Assembly: GCA_003254905.1 (NCBI GenBank)
Contig: QANU01111459.1
Span: forward strand, 89,750-153,749
Length of the DNA: 64,000 nt
Origin: Nissolia schottii
Lineage: Eukaryota; Streptophyta; Magnoliopsida; Fabales; Fabaceae
Reading direction: 5' to 3'
This document shows, one piece after another, positions 48,901 to 62,800 of the stretch. The translations under genes were made by a program, and so were the position numbers. A model generated the notes under the pieces. It did no database searches. It was not told the DNA's origin and saw only the letters and a program-made list of their open reading frames with translations. The first letter of the stretch is position 1. Every line of letters starts with the position of its first letter.

Positions 48901-51900
48901 CTTCATCCACAACGACTGCTTTTGAATCACCCAAAGCTGAAATTATAGTTGGATATTAAGGGGTTTACCAACGCAAAAAGTTTCATTCAATAAAGGTCTC
49001 TGAAAATCAAAGCATACAAACTTACTATTCAAGTAAGTCAATGCAACAATGAATAGAAGGTTGAAGAGAAGAGAAAACCCAAACAAGGCTCCAATGCATA
49101 TCCAATACCAATAATCTTCCGTATAGAAGCCTCTAGATTTGAGAAGTACTTTTCCAACTGTAGGTGCGTCAATTCTAGGGTCTGTATTCGGCTGCAAGAG
49201 ATAACAAAAATATTAGGAATTCTTTGAAGATCATAATACAGAAGTAACTAAGGCTAGATAAACACTCGTCTTTCTACTTGAAGTAGGAAACATAAGCAGT
49301 GAAAAACAAAAATGGGAAATTTGATTTCATACTTGACTCCATCTTTTATCTAAGAATTCATTCATTGCTATGGCATTCTGAGCATACATCATAGGAGATA
49401 CATAATAACCCCATATCATCCATGATTCAATGTCGTCTGCAAGCACAAAATAAAATATGTTGCATTATTTGTTCGAACTATTGAGTACTACACTACTACT
49501 CTAAAAGGAGAGTAAGAAAAGTTGTAACATGTTTATTCTTAATGTTGAAGAAATTGAAGCTTCCATAAATTATAGGGTCTGTCCAAAATAAAGTAAGTGA
49601 GCAATGGCATACCTTTGGCAATAATAAAACCTCCTAGCACAAATACCAATAGCAAGGTCAAGGTACCTAGTGTATTAGCAACAACTAGTGTTCTACCAAC
49701 AGCAGCAATGAATCGAAATAGAGAGAGAGCCATCTGATGAACTCCAAACAATGCCAAGAACTGTCGAAAGAATCTGACAAAATGAAGGGACATGTGTGAA
49801 TTAAGAAATTGTTATCACAGTCTAAAAGCTATTTTCACCACCAAAATCCAAAACCAAAAAGAAACTATTTCAAAAATTGGTTTTAGTTCCTTTCTAATGC
49901 AAAAATGAGCAAGAAAATTAAGGAATGAGTACCTGCTAGCAGCAGGAGCAAACCCAAATAATCCATATCCCTGATTCCATAAAGGAGAGAGGAATCCTGA
50001 GAACCCATATAGGTAACCCAAACGCCCATGCAGGATAGAACAAGAAATCCCTTTGTTTATAAAAGACAGGAAGCCTGAAAACAGTCATGGATAGTTCTGC
50101 CATCCCATTAAACATCACATTTATCAGAGTGAAAAATAGTGCTCCATAGAATTTTTGTCCACCTTGAACTGTACCTACCGTCATTTTGGTTCTAAGGAAC
50201 ACAGTAAAGGTAATGATAGACATAATTGTTATCTGTGTTGTCTTGAATATGTAAACGAAAGAGCTACGCTTCATAAGAAGCCATTCTCTTGAGAAGCATG
50301 CTTTGAACAGTTCCCAGTTTGATATGCCATACTTGTCTTTCACTAAAGCAGCTTGGTGGATTTGATGCTTGTCATAGGGAACCCCAAGCTCAGTCACAAG
50401 TTGCTCTCCTATGTGAAATGAATGGAAGGGTTGTACAAACTCAGGAACTGAAACATATATGTAAGGTTCATCTTTTCTAGACCAATATTGCTGTTGGTCT
50501 TTCTTGGATGTTACTTCTTGCAAAAAATCAGCAACTCCTTTTCTCTCCGGACACTTGAAACCCATGTATTCAAAGAACTCTAGCACATCTTCACGCGGAC
50601 CTTGGTATACAATTTGACCTTCTGAAAGAAGGATAATGTCATCGAAGAGTTTAAATGTCTCTGGTGCTGGCTGCAGAAGAGAAATCACCATAGTCACTTC
50701 CATGATATGAACCATTTGCCTCATGAACTTGCATATCTGAAAAGTGGTGGAACTATCCAACCCTGTTGATATTTCATCCATGAAGAGTGCGTTTGCCGGT
50801 CCTACCAGCATCTCCCCTACACCCAATTACAACTTAAACCTTAAGTACACATTAATATATAATTTACAAGTGCTAATACACAAGACAATAGTTGGAAACA
50901 TTCTAGGCTGCTATAAGAAGAAAAGAGCAAGTAGCATCCCTTATAACTTTAGCTATTTTATTGTCATGTGAAAAAAGGAGTTCAGAAGCGAATTGAAACT
51001 CTAGCATACAACTTCATGAGTTGAATTAATTACCTGATGCAGGAGATTCATCATTTAATAAATTTTATTTGTTGGTTAAGTCTATAATATAGAAACATTA
51101 ACCTGTTGTTACACGCTTCTTCTGTCCACCAGAGATACCCCTTTTCATTTCATTACCAACCATAGTGTCAGCACAAATATCTAATCCAAGTATCTGTAAG
51201 ATTTAGCAAAAGAAGTCAACTTATACAAAAAGTGGATAAATGGAAGCATGAAGGTAATACAAGTAATAGGATGAAGTTGAGATAATAATAGAGACACACA
51301 CCTTGAGAACGTAATCTGTTACCAAACTGGTTTTTTGGCCAGACATTGCTATAGCCTTCATGAAAGCATCAATCTCAGGGTCTGGCTTTATTCCTGCATC
51401 CCTCTCCCTTCTTGACAGTTCCACCAACATTTCGTACCTAGTACCAACACCTAAAGATCGTCCCGAGAAATCTAATGTCGCTCTCACTGTCATTTCTCCA
51501 TAGTGAATGTCATGTTGACCAATGTAGGCACAAGTTTTTCCAGCAACAAATTCATTTAGCTCATGGCCACAGTAAGTGACTCTCCCAGAGGCCTAGTCAG
51601 AAATAATTACAGCTCAATTTGTTGCAATTTTCTTTTATAAAAATGAGACGTTAAGATGATGGGAACGGACCCTTAAACAGTGATCAAGTTTCCCTGCAAG
51701 TGCTAGAAGCAATGTTGTTTTCCCAGCACCTGGAGGACCCAGAAGGAGGGTCATCCTGAGATTGCACACCAAAAAATTATCATTGAAATAAAAATGTACA
51801 ATCATTTTCGCCATCAACTTATGAAATAGTGTAATATTCTTTTTACTGTCACCTGACTTTCTAGAACCTAGAGTACATCATCCTAATTCCTAAATAAAGG

Positions 51901-52373
51901 AAAATTAATCAAGATTCATTTCATCAATCTTTCAAACAACTAATAACATTCTCTGTTAAGCAAATTTTGGTGAGAGCACTTTTGGGGTTACCTTGATGGT
52001 TTCACTAATCCACTAACATCTTTAAGAATCTGAATTTCTCTCTTCTTTGACGGGGCAAGGCGAAACAATCCCAGAACACTCTGTCATGCAAGCAAATGAA
52101 TCAGCCAAACAAAGCATTAGTAGTACTACTGTCAAATTTAAACTAAAATCATATGTACAGCAAAAGCTAATGTATAAAACTCCTTGTTCATCAAAAAAAT
52201 AAAACCCAGTGATCGTTAGTTTAGACCTTGGGGAAATCAAAGAAACAAGTACCTCAAAAGCATTGAGAGTGGCGTTAAGCAAAGTAGGAAGTGCTCTGCT
52301 CCCAGCATACACATCTCCCTCCACAGATAAATTCTCATACCGAACTTCAATTTTTGGAATTTCAATCCCCACC

Positions 52374-53709
52374 CTTTATGGTAACATGCAAAACAAATCC
52401 AGTCCAATTTCAGTAGTAACATTCATCAATTAACAATAATAATAACAAAAACAACAGCAACAATAATCAGATGATAAATACAGTTATTAGAACTCATTCT
52501 TTTCAAACACCATTTGAACACTGGGATCGATATATCAATTACTAATCTCAATCATGCTATTAGGGAATGTGGCATGGTGATGTAATAGATTTCAAATTTC
52601 TTTTACCCTACTCAAAATGATGTATGAAAACTTGGGTTTAAAAAATAGCTATCTTATTTCAACAAAGTCATGAGTCCAGTCTTTTTATCACGCCAAGGGC
52701 GAAAAAAACCACAGCTTATTATTTTAAATCTTGTATTTTATTTCTGAGAATATTTAAGAAACTCAATTCATCAACCTATTTATTAACTTAATCTATTGTT
52801 ATGTCACAAAATCATCTAAAAACCACTTCTCTTGATATATACGTGAAAGTTAATAATGTCCATATTTTATTTTAGACATAAAATTCATTCTCTTTTCTCC
52901 TTAATAAATGTATAACTTAGGACAATTTTATAATTTTACCCAACTCACATTATTTATTATTATAATTCTTTCACCTAATAAATACTCACCTTTCACTTGC
53001 AAACGCTAATCAAATCAAATTTAACATATGCTGATTTTTTAAAATGAAAAATATATTTAAAAAAAAAACTATATAGTATTAATCTAAAATTTATTATTAT
53101 TATGTCAAATAAATAATATTATATGATATATTTTTTTTAATAACGTAGTTTATCTTGTACCAAATGACTTCGTAACTTAATAGTATTGTGATATAATAGT
53201 GCATTTTTTCATAATTAAAACTGTAGTAACTGAAATTTAATGAAACGTCTTTAAAATTATTTTTTTATAGTTAATTATCTAAATAATAATGGCATTTTAT
53301 AATTTGATGCAATTCATTTAAGTGACCCAAAAAGCTAATTAGGGACACGATGTCCTTCATAAATATAAAAAATAAAAAATAAAATATTATTTAAATTAAT
53401 TAACATGTAAGAAATCATAATGTGATATTAATTTATATTTAATATTGAAAAAAGGTAGTACATCTTTAATATGAGAAATATAGAAAAGAGAATATTAATT
53501 AAGTGAAAGAGAGAGTTAAAACTCTATTTAATGAAAATAAAAGAAGATTACAAAATTACTGATGGTTATAAATTGATTAAGAGAGAGTGGAAGTTTATTT
53601 TGTCAAAAATTAGCGAACCTCATAATATAATATAATAAATAAATAAATAAATTGTGAGTATAACTTTATGAGTGTGGTTATATAAAAAAAAAAATAAAAA
53701 AAAAGGTAC
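52374..53709. other. Intron 1 of the PDR locus, AT-rich
   Basis: About 1.3 kb of AT-rich intron between exons 1 and 2. It contains only poly-A/T runs and no recognisable gene or element. Confidence 0.6.
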
Positions 53710-54710
53710 CTATCGACTCTGCCTCGAAGCCTGCGTAAGAACTTGTCATTGTCTTCCTCCACAACCTTAAGTATGCTTTCCATTAGCAGCTTCCTGCCAT
53801 GGAAGCCAAGCTTGGTGACATCAACTTCGTCATGGACAACCACGCCGCCATCAAGCACTTGCTTGACCACCCCTTTCCTCATGCGCTCAAACGTCGGTAG
53901 GCCCACCTGAGGTCCTGCTCGTCGTCCTCCTGCGTGTGGCGGTCGCTCCGGTCGAACACATCCGGCGGCGGTGCCCACACGTCCCTGAAGCTGGTGGAGG
54001 GGCCAGGTCATCCCCCGCCAGTGCAGATGCCATTTTTGTAATTAATATGTTTCTCTCTGAAAACGAATGTAGCAAGAGTTTACATGTCACTATCTCATTC
54101 TCATATGGAACATGCACTCAGCCTTTAGCCTCACCTCCTTTTTGAAGAAGGTGATTCTGCCAAGGAAGAGGAGAACTCGGTGGAAATTAATAATAGGCAC
54201 AATGATAACGCTTATATATATAAGGGTTATGTTAGGTGAATAATCAAAATGGCTTAAGTGTGGAAAACGTATAAAATATAACTAAAACATAAAATTATTA
54301 TAGAACATAATAATTATGTGGGGTTTATATGTAATTAAAATAATTGTATTTTATACGTTGTACATATTTACTTGTCCATTTTTATTGTTCGTGTAGTAAC
54401 GTTGTATATATAATGAAATATTCTTAAATAAACATGTGCCTAAGAATTTTCTCTTAGACACACACAAAAAGTTAATAAATCTCACATATATGTAAACATA
54501 TTTTTAATAGTACTTATGAGACTCATATATTTTGTCTGTGCCTAAAAAAAATTATTAAGCATGTATCTGTCTAAAAATATCTCATATATAATATAGTTAC
54601 CTTGATTGATAGACGTTTGCCATAATTTGACACTTTATTATGTTAATTTTTTTTTATAAAAATTAAATTCTTAATATTATGGAATGTCTTTTTTTTTTAT
54701 TTTGCTATTG

Positions 54711-54712
<2 letters not shown>

Positions 54713-54749
<37 letters not shown>
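54713..54749. repeat. (TA)n microsatellite
   Basis: About 18 TA units in spacer upstream of the PDR locus. Confidence 0.9.
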
Positions 54750-54750
<1 letters not shown>

Positions 54751-54838
54751 TCCAACCTTGTTATTTTATTAGAGAAGGAGAATAATCCTTTGATTAAGTT
54801 GTCATTCTAATTTATGTCTTTTTTTAATAATCACTAAG

Positions 54839-55116
54839 CAGTGTTTGATAAACGTTTTGAGATAGAAAATTCGGAGACGCTGGGAACATAAACATGTTGG
54901 AAGAATGAGACAAAAACATAAAACTTAAATTTATCTTTATCTTAGGATAATTTTTAACTAATTTTTATACATGTAAAAAAGAAAATACAGAATAAATGTC
55001 TGGAAGGCAAGGAACATGTCTCTACGGTATCTCCATAATAGAGAGATGCAAAAGATGTATCTCTATTGTCCCCTATGTCGTTATATTTTCTGTCTCACGA
55101 TACTTAATAAACACTG
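54839..55116. mobile_element. MITE-like element with CAGTGTTT ends (hAT-type?)
   Basis: The left end is CAGTGTTTGATAAACGTTTT and the right end, reverse-complemented, CAGTGTTTATTAAGTATCGT. Both are followed by GAGAYAGAAAAT, so ~35 bp of imperfect terminal inverted repeat bounds 278 bp. CAG-start ends and this size suit hAT-type MITEs. No convincing 8-bp target duplication is left. Confidence 0.55.
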
Positions 55117-56855
55117 CAGAAGTCCTACGCTTGAGGCTGCAGCATGTCTAAAAACTGTGCCAACACCTCTGTTGATGTATTAAGAATGACTAAATAACAT
55201 ATTTCTTGTATTAATATAAACGTGACTTTTAACGTAATCATTAAAAAAATAAACCAACTATTGAATTAAAAGTTCTCAGAAAGAAAATATCAAATCATTA
55301 TAAAATTTTAAAACTGTGATATTTTACCATTTTACTTTTTTCAGTGTACAATGTATTTTTAAGAATATAAATAAATATTGATGATTAGATTACGTATTTG
55401 TTACTGTTTAATTTATAATAAAAATAAACGATATCCTCGATCATTAAGATAATAATTGTTAGTATATACAATCCTAGAATTACTGATATTGTGGGAGTAC
55501 GTTATCTTTTGTTTTGTCATCGGCATCTCAATAAATGTAGGGTAACATTTTGTATTGCTAGGTCAGTTGAATACTGGGCAAAATGGTACGTGAATCTCAG
55601 TGATGCTTAACATGCATGCCATATTTCATTGATAATAATCTCTCTAACAAAATATTTTGGCTGTTGTTCACGTCAACTCACATGTTCCCACAGCCTGTAT
55701 TATCTTATAAAATTATCTATTAACTATATTTTATTACTAATAAGATTCGGTGAGTTTGCTGTATTATTAATCAATTAATAACGTGACAATGACAAGTAGC
55801 GCACCTTTAGAAGATCTTCCCCTTTCTTGTCATTTATAAACCAAAAGATCTTTCTACTATAAATTAAGTTTGGTTGACTAAATTGTACATATAATTTTAC
55901 GTATATATCACATGTGCTAAAGCCTAAAGCGATCCTTTGTTTTGAGAGATTCCAGAAAAATAAGCAAAATGAGAGTTTGTTTAATCGGGGCATTATTTTA
56001 CTGTTTCTCGTCGTTAAAAATTGATGACTAATCGGAAGAACTTATTTTACTACTATCTTTTGTGCAGGGTCGGAATCTCTATATGGAGTAAAACCATTTT
56101 TATTTGGACCACTTTGTTCAAATTTGCAAAATCGAGCAAATGCCCAAGGTTCTGCAGTTTTCACAAATGTACTTATAAATCAAAGTTTCCACTTTAAACT
56201 CTGCCTTAAGAGTATTCGTTAGTTAAACTCATCTTTTTTTCTCTTCTCTTTTATCTTATCGAAATAAAATATAAGCAGGTGTATGTGATGATGAGGTCGG
56301 CACGCCACCCAGGTAGAGACCCAGAGCTCTTGGGTACAACTGTATGTCCTACGTTGGAGTATGAAAGCATATCTTCAAAATTCAAATCCTTTGCATTGAA
56401 TAAAAGAACCAATAAGTCAAACGTCGCGCAAACATTATTTCTTTAAAAAAAAAAAAGTTTCAACGCAATCCATATAATTTTATACATGTAAGCAGTCTTG
56501 CTGCCACCTGCTTTCTTCCTGATTTGGTGCATAATGTGGACCCCCCCGTGCCTCAAAAAGATTCAATGACACTAACCGGAGATATATATACAGACACACA
56601 CTCTTCTTTCAGATCCAATCTCATCAAGGTCTAAGAGTTAAACAATAAAGTATGATTCAATGCGAAATTACAAGTGATCCTTAAAACATTGCATAAACTA
56701 CAACTAATGTCACTGTAAATTTCTTAATTCAAAAGTTTTTAAAATTATTACTAACAAGATATAATACTCAAGATATAAGAAGATATAACAAGTAAAACTA
56801 ACCCTTCATCTCAAGAGGAGGGCGATATGACCCTACTGTTCATACAAGTATTTCA

Positions 56856-59800
56856 CTAAAGCCTTTCCTTCACCACTGTTCTAACGAGATCTCTGCTGTT
56901 CCACACAAGCACCAGGGTTTCCACATGCACAGATCTTCTTCGAGCTCCCGGGGCAGGGGCTGGGAGATTTAATGCACATCTTTGAGGTTTGCACCTTGCT
57001 ATCTTTAAGGTACTCAAGTAGCATCTGTCTGCATGCTAAAGCACAAGCAAAAATATATCAGAAATATCAGAACCACAGGGTTTTGAAACATGGTTAACAT
57101 ACAAAGGAGACAGATTTCACCGCGTAATCTCTAAGGCATGATGTGCATGAGATAGCATAGTGCATAGACTTGCACGATATATAATGATTCTACCAAGATT
57201 GAGATGGCAATTGAAGATCTTGTATGATGAGTAATTACTATAGAGGGATGGTGTTGCACTGACTTACATTTGGAATCTCGAAATCACCTTCGCTTGCATC
57301 GCATATATCCAGGGATAATTTTCGTAGCAATGGCAGCTGTAAGTTATGACAGAAGATACAAAGCAGATGTCAAGTTTCTTGCATTGAATTTGTACCAAAA
57401 AAGAGAAGGGAAAAAAAACGAGCAACAACATAAGCAAAGTGCAACCTCTGAAGCAGCATTGAAAATGAAGTTTCTCTGTAACCCAGGACCCTGCATATGT
57501 ATGGTCAAATCAATAATAAATGAGATAGTTTCGAATAATTCAGGAATCCTGAGAGCACATAGCACATGTTAAATTCATCTTTCAAAATAAAATCGTAAAG
57601 CTTCAGGCATAATTTAATATTATCTTGTGGTCAAAAATGCAGTAAGTGTAGCTCGTATATTTAGAAAGCATACATAGAAATTGTTAAAATAATACCACAA
57701 AACCTCATGCCTCAGCAGAAAGAATGACATCTATTTGTTCATTGTAATTGTAAGTGGTCCTTGTTTATTCATCAGAATCAAGTTCCCACATAATCATTCA
57801 ATAAAATTTTTAAATTTTTAAAATATAAATACAATCAAAGAACATCAATGGGAGAATAGTGTGCACACCAATCAATACACTCACAGTAGGGCTCAAATAC
57901 CATATCTTGCTCTTGGAATCATCAGGTGGCAAGTAGACATCATATCAGATAATCTTCATTTTTTACTTTCTTATTTTATTGAAGAATAATCATCATGAAT
58001 ATTATCTTATGGTAATACACAGAACAGTAATTCAATTTCTGAATTTAGAGCCCCAATACAACAAAGGAAAATGCTACACTAATCTAAATGATGATTGGAA
58101 AATGTAAGCCAAGCAAAAAAATTATCAACATAGAAGCAACCCAAATACAGTTTGACTAAAAAATATACATCAATCACTTATCATCAGACCACCATTCATA
58201 AAGTATAAACATACTGTGCAATGGATTTTTTGAAAAAAAAAAAGAGTAAGAAAGCTCACATTATGACGCAACATGAGATCTTCAAGAGCTTTGCAGTCAA
58301 GAAGAGCAGAGACCCCATTGGCTGTTACTTCTCCACACTCCTAAAAAATAGGTGTCCATGCAATTAAAGGTACGTACATAAAAATAAAAAAAATTATTAA
58401 AAAAAAACATAAAAGGATATAGCTTTAGAACCAAAAAAAGGTGTTGTTATTACTATTACTATTATTCTGAATAGAGCTGTACTACAGTTGTACTATTGTA
58501 TTATTACACCCATATACTTGCACTGCTTTTTCCCTGTTATAAACAAGATCTCCATGTACACAAAGGTGAGGATTCTCTCTCAATGATCCTACTTTATTCA
58601 CACATGAACAATGAAGGAACTATGACCATAAGCATCGTGCTTTTGTCCGAACATTGTGTGTTTCATACATAAAAACAAATTAAATAAAAATGAATTTCCA
58701 TTAATGGGTATCTCAATGTCAAAATGCATGAGCAGCAGCAAGCCACATATATTGCTAAGTTTCTGGGAACTTCACCAAGACAACATAATAGACACAACAA
58801 TCATATATATGGTAAACTAATTGTTTCTACATAAAAAAAAAAAAGAAAATAATAACAAACCTCTAAACGGATAGATACCAAGCCTGGCCATCCACGTGAA
58901 ATTATCTGTTGAGAATCTGCAAGGAAAAACAACATTGAAAACCATGTAAATCGTCACCGGTTGATTAAAGCAGCAGCAGTTAACCACTGTATTGTACTTG
59001 TATAGTACTTCTACACACAAGAGAGAGAGAGAGAGAGAACACCATATTGCAATCGATTCCCCCCCCCCCCACAAATTTCTTTTTCCTTTTCACTTTGTTG
59101 CAACTTGTTATGAAAGAAATCAACGTTGCAGTAGACAACAAGACAACTACTGGAACAGCACAAATTGGCCGCTTAGTGCTTATTAATATTTTTACCATAT
59201 TGAGAATTAAACTTGGCCAAATTAGCGGCATGTGTTACAAAATCATGTCCAACGAATTAAGTCAAGTTCAGTTGATCATCTATAAAACTAATTAACCTTA
59301 ACCTGAGTTAAGACGGGAACATCCTAGCAATGAAAGTTCAGCCAAATGTCTGCAATTTTGACATAAAATAACCAAATCATCATTGGTCATCCAAGGGGTA
59401 ACTCTTTCAAGCATCAACTTTCTTAGGTTTTGCATGGAGAATTGGAAGCTTGACATGGATATATCACCAAAACAATAGCACAGGGCTAATACTTGCAAGT
59501 TTGCCAAGGATGAAACAATGTTCATCACGATAATATCAGATATTACCTGTGAAAAATAAAAAGAGGAAAGCAACAATAAACATTTTAGAAGAAAACTGGA
59601 AACATAAACATAAACATACTTGAGCAAAGTAATGGATGACCAAGTGATAGCTGAAATAAGAAACATAACGCATCTCATACATATAGATAGTCAAGAAGAA
59701 TTAGAAACAACACTTTGCCAATGATTGATGAGACTAATTCAAAGTATTGGCCTTGACTTGTCTGGTTGAAGACTTGAAGAAGCCAATAATGACGGGACAA

Positions 59801-62800
59801 CATGGATTGTAGATGATGAATATGAAGTCCATTAATTGAAGGGAAAATAATTTTAACACAGAAATTAATTGAAGGAAAAACGTAGCTCCATTGTTTTCCC
59901 ATACTAATACTTTTTCTATAATTGTGAAAGAAAGAACCTCGAATCTAATCCATGGGGGAAAAAATTATTACCTGAAAATGAAGAATTATTGTTTCTAGCA
60001 AGGGACATGCTGCAGGTAATTGTTTCAATGCATCTTCACCTAATATTCCACCTAAACCTATATTGATGCTCTTTAAAGACATCAATGCAGGTTCCAGAGC
60101 ACTCAAAGAAAAGCTAGAAAAACCCCATCCCATTTCAATTTCTTCCAACCTACACATATTTCTGAACTCAGCATGCAGTCCTTCATATAAAGAGGCAAAG
60201 CTGGATTCGCTCTTTTCAATACAACTGCCTTCTGGAAACAAATTTCTACAACCTCTTGCTTTCAGACACTTCAAGCTTGGATTTCCATGAATAACATGAG
60301 CTAATGCAGCTCCAGAAATCTGCAATTTCACCCAACACATGGGGAATAAACCAAGAAAAACAAGCAATGATATTAGGGAAGCAAAATACTAGATAAATGT
60401 ACTTCATAGTGTCACAATTAGCGAGAATGTCTCTGCATATGACTGATATGACGATAGATTCTTGTACATTCATATGCACAAAAGAAGAAATTGAACCGGA
60501 GGCCATGAAATTGAGCAACAAATATACTGCCCACCTTAGACTTTGATTTCAATTAAAATTCAAGCAAGCATTAAGGTATGTAACTAGCCAATGAATAACA
60601 AATTCAATGAGGACTTAGGATTCATCAGGGGATGGATAAAACGTGTTTATTTTGTTAGCCAGTCTTTATGCAACTAAAGGCAACACATACATCATGCTTA
60701 GTTATTTCAGGTGGAAACATGCCGTGTAAGTCTTAAACTACCATCAATCAGATCAAAGCCAAACCTACGGCTGTATATTAGAATGTAAGTGAACATTCTG
60801 ACCACACTTCCTTAAACTTCAAATAACATTAAGTTTTTAACAAAATAATATGCCATCAACTTGTATTTTGTATCACTATGAAGACAGACAAAACATGCCA
60901 GCTTTCACGAATTTGACAACAAACCTTGGTATTTGAAACATCGAGCATCTCCAAGGAAGAACCTATGGAATTATACAGTGCCTGGTCAACCAGGTCAGTC
61001 CCTCTAAGGCATAAACTCCTCAAAACCTGAGTTTGAGACATAAGCTCAAGTAGAGATGACTCACAAATACCTACAAACCAACTAACTTATCATATGTAAA
61101 ACTATAAGTTAATAAAAATTGTAAGCTCAAATCAACAGCAGTTGGTGCTCTACAAGCTGTGTTCAACCATAAAGATAATGTATTGGTAACTTATTACGTT
61201 TAAAACTTCAAATAACAATTGATTGAGCAGGTTGTTACTCAAGTGACTTCTTTCAACCCAAAAGTGAGGCAAAAGCTTGGAAATAAAACATAACAATCGG
61301 TGGGGGTGAGGAAAACATCTAGTTCTTCATGGTATCAAAATTTAAGGCCTAGCACATCAAGAGATCACTAGGGTGAACCAAAGCAGAAGTAACGTCATTA
61401 TCACTAGACTCAAGCATATTCTAGACTCAAGCGTACATTGCATCAAAAGCAAATATATACAACAATTAAAATCTAGATTTGTCACTATACTACAAAAGAA
61501 GGTAAGCCAAACCATCGTCATTTACCAGTCCTTTGTTCAGTTTAAGCCATCTTCACATAAAACTTGATCTATATGAGGTAAAGTATACAATATTACAAAT
61601 TTACAATGTCTCAATAACTCCTGAATGTTAAAAACATATGCAGCCAGTAGTATTAAAAAATAAAAACTCTCCATTGAAAATATACAAGGTGAGCATTTTT
61701 AGATTCTTTGGCAGTTCACCCAAATAAACTAACAGAAATACAACTTACCCCTGCAGCCACCCATATGCAGTGTTTGAAGATTAGATGCTAAAGAATTCAA
61801 ATGCTTTTCTCTAGAATGCAGAGAGGGAAGGTTGCCACAATCAGAAATAGCTGAGGAAAGAGCTTGAACAGAATTTATTCCAAATGAAGTATCACAAACC
61901 ACAATTGAATTAAGTTTTCTACATCTGCATATGAGATCTGATATGCCGATATCAGTGACAGAAATGCATCCTTTAATATTCAGGTGACACAATGAAACAC
62001 AGAATTTGGAGATATACTGGAGAACCAAATCTGTCATGGACAATTTACGGATACATTAGCCATTAGCAGAGAGAGAGAGAGAGAGAAAAAAAGAACAAAA
62101 AATTTAGGTACAATGTGAATATTTTTCACCCAAAAAAAAAAAAAAAAACAAATAAAATCCTACCACAGACATCAGTTCTTCCTTCCAATGTGAGTTTTGT
62201 AACATTGGAAAGTGGAGGTCCAGATTTATTAAATGACATGATTTCCACTGCCTTATAGTTAACACTAGAGGTCTTCTCTGGTACCAGTGGTATCACAGGG
62301 GGATTAGAGGATAAAATGGTAACTGATGCTGGTATTAGTGGAGTAATATCAACAGTCAGGTCAATTTCGCACACCGAAGGGTACTTCTCCAACAATTGAA
62401 GAAAAGCAATTGTCCTGATGTTCAAAAGATAAGTTGCTTTCAATATGCTTAAAGAAGGAAAGGAATTGCGGAAGTAATCAACAGCAGGTTCAATAAGCAA
62501 TCTTCGACACTTGGAGATATCCACCTCCTGAACTGCCTGAAAGGTAAGGGTTTGTAAGAGTCTTTGTGAGAATGCACATTTATCTTTAAGGGGATGCCCA
62601 TAGTTAATAAAGAACTGCTCTATAATCTTCTTTCGGGCAGGATCCGTTATATATGATGAAGGGACCAGCGACAGAAGCAGTATTGCAGATGTTATTTGCG
62701 GACAATCGGAAAGGTTCACTTTCTGCATGCAATAAAATGTCTACATCACCAAACCATGATAGCATACCCAATATATGATCACAGACTCCTTGGAGATCAC

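Larger units (their letters stand above)
44931..54033 (-). pseudogene. PDR-type ABC transporter (ABCG full-size), degenerate copy
   Basis: Full-size PDR pumps are plasma-membrane exporters with NBD-TMD-NBD-TMD layout. Exon blocks: 53710-54033, 52253-52373, 51992-52080, 51671-51755, 51302-51592, 51103-51193, 49933-50816, 49613-49773, 49333-49436, 49026-49191, 48856-48936, 48452-48588, 47741-48073, 47334-47624, 47159-47242, 46873-47006, 46547-46774, 46188-46359, 45717-~45960, 44931-45200. NBD1 keeps [17 protein letters not shown] and FMDEISTGLD. NBD2 has GVSGAGMTT (Lys to Met) and DEPTSDLD (Gly to Asp). Exon 1 needs three frames (MASALAGDDLA / STSFRDVW / LPTFERM). Exon 7 shifts frame at FMESGIWII before GFAPAASR. 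The donors after exons 11 and 16 read AT and CT in place of GT. The 5' end of exon 19 is scrambled. The C-terminus (GIKFLNFQKR, stop) is normal. A working protein is very unlikely unless several of these are sequencing errors. Confidence 0.9.
54034..56855. other. Intergenic between the PDR locus and the LRR gene
   Basis: It should contain the former PDR promoter on its left side and the LRR gene's 3' UTR on its right. It includes a (TA)n run at 54713-54749 and a MITE-like element at 54839-55116; otherwise no gene was seen. Confidence 0.55.
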
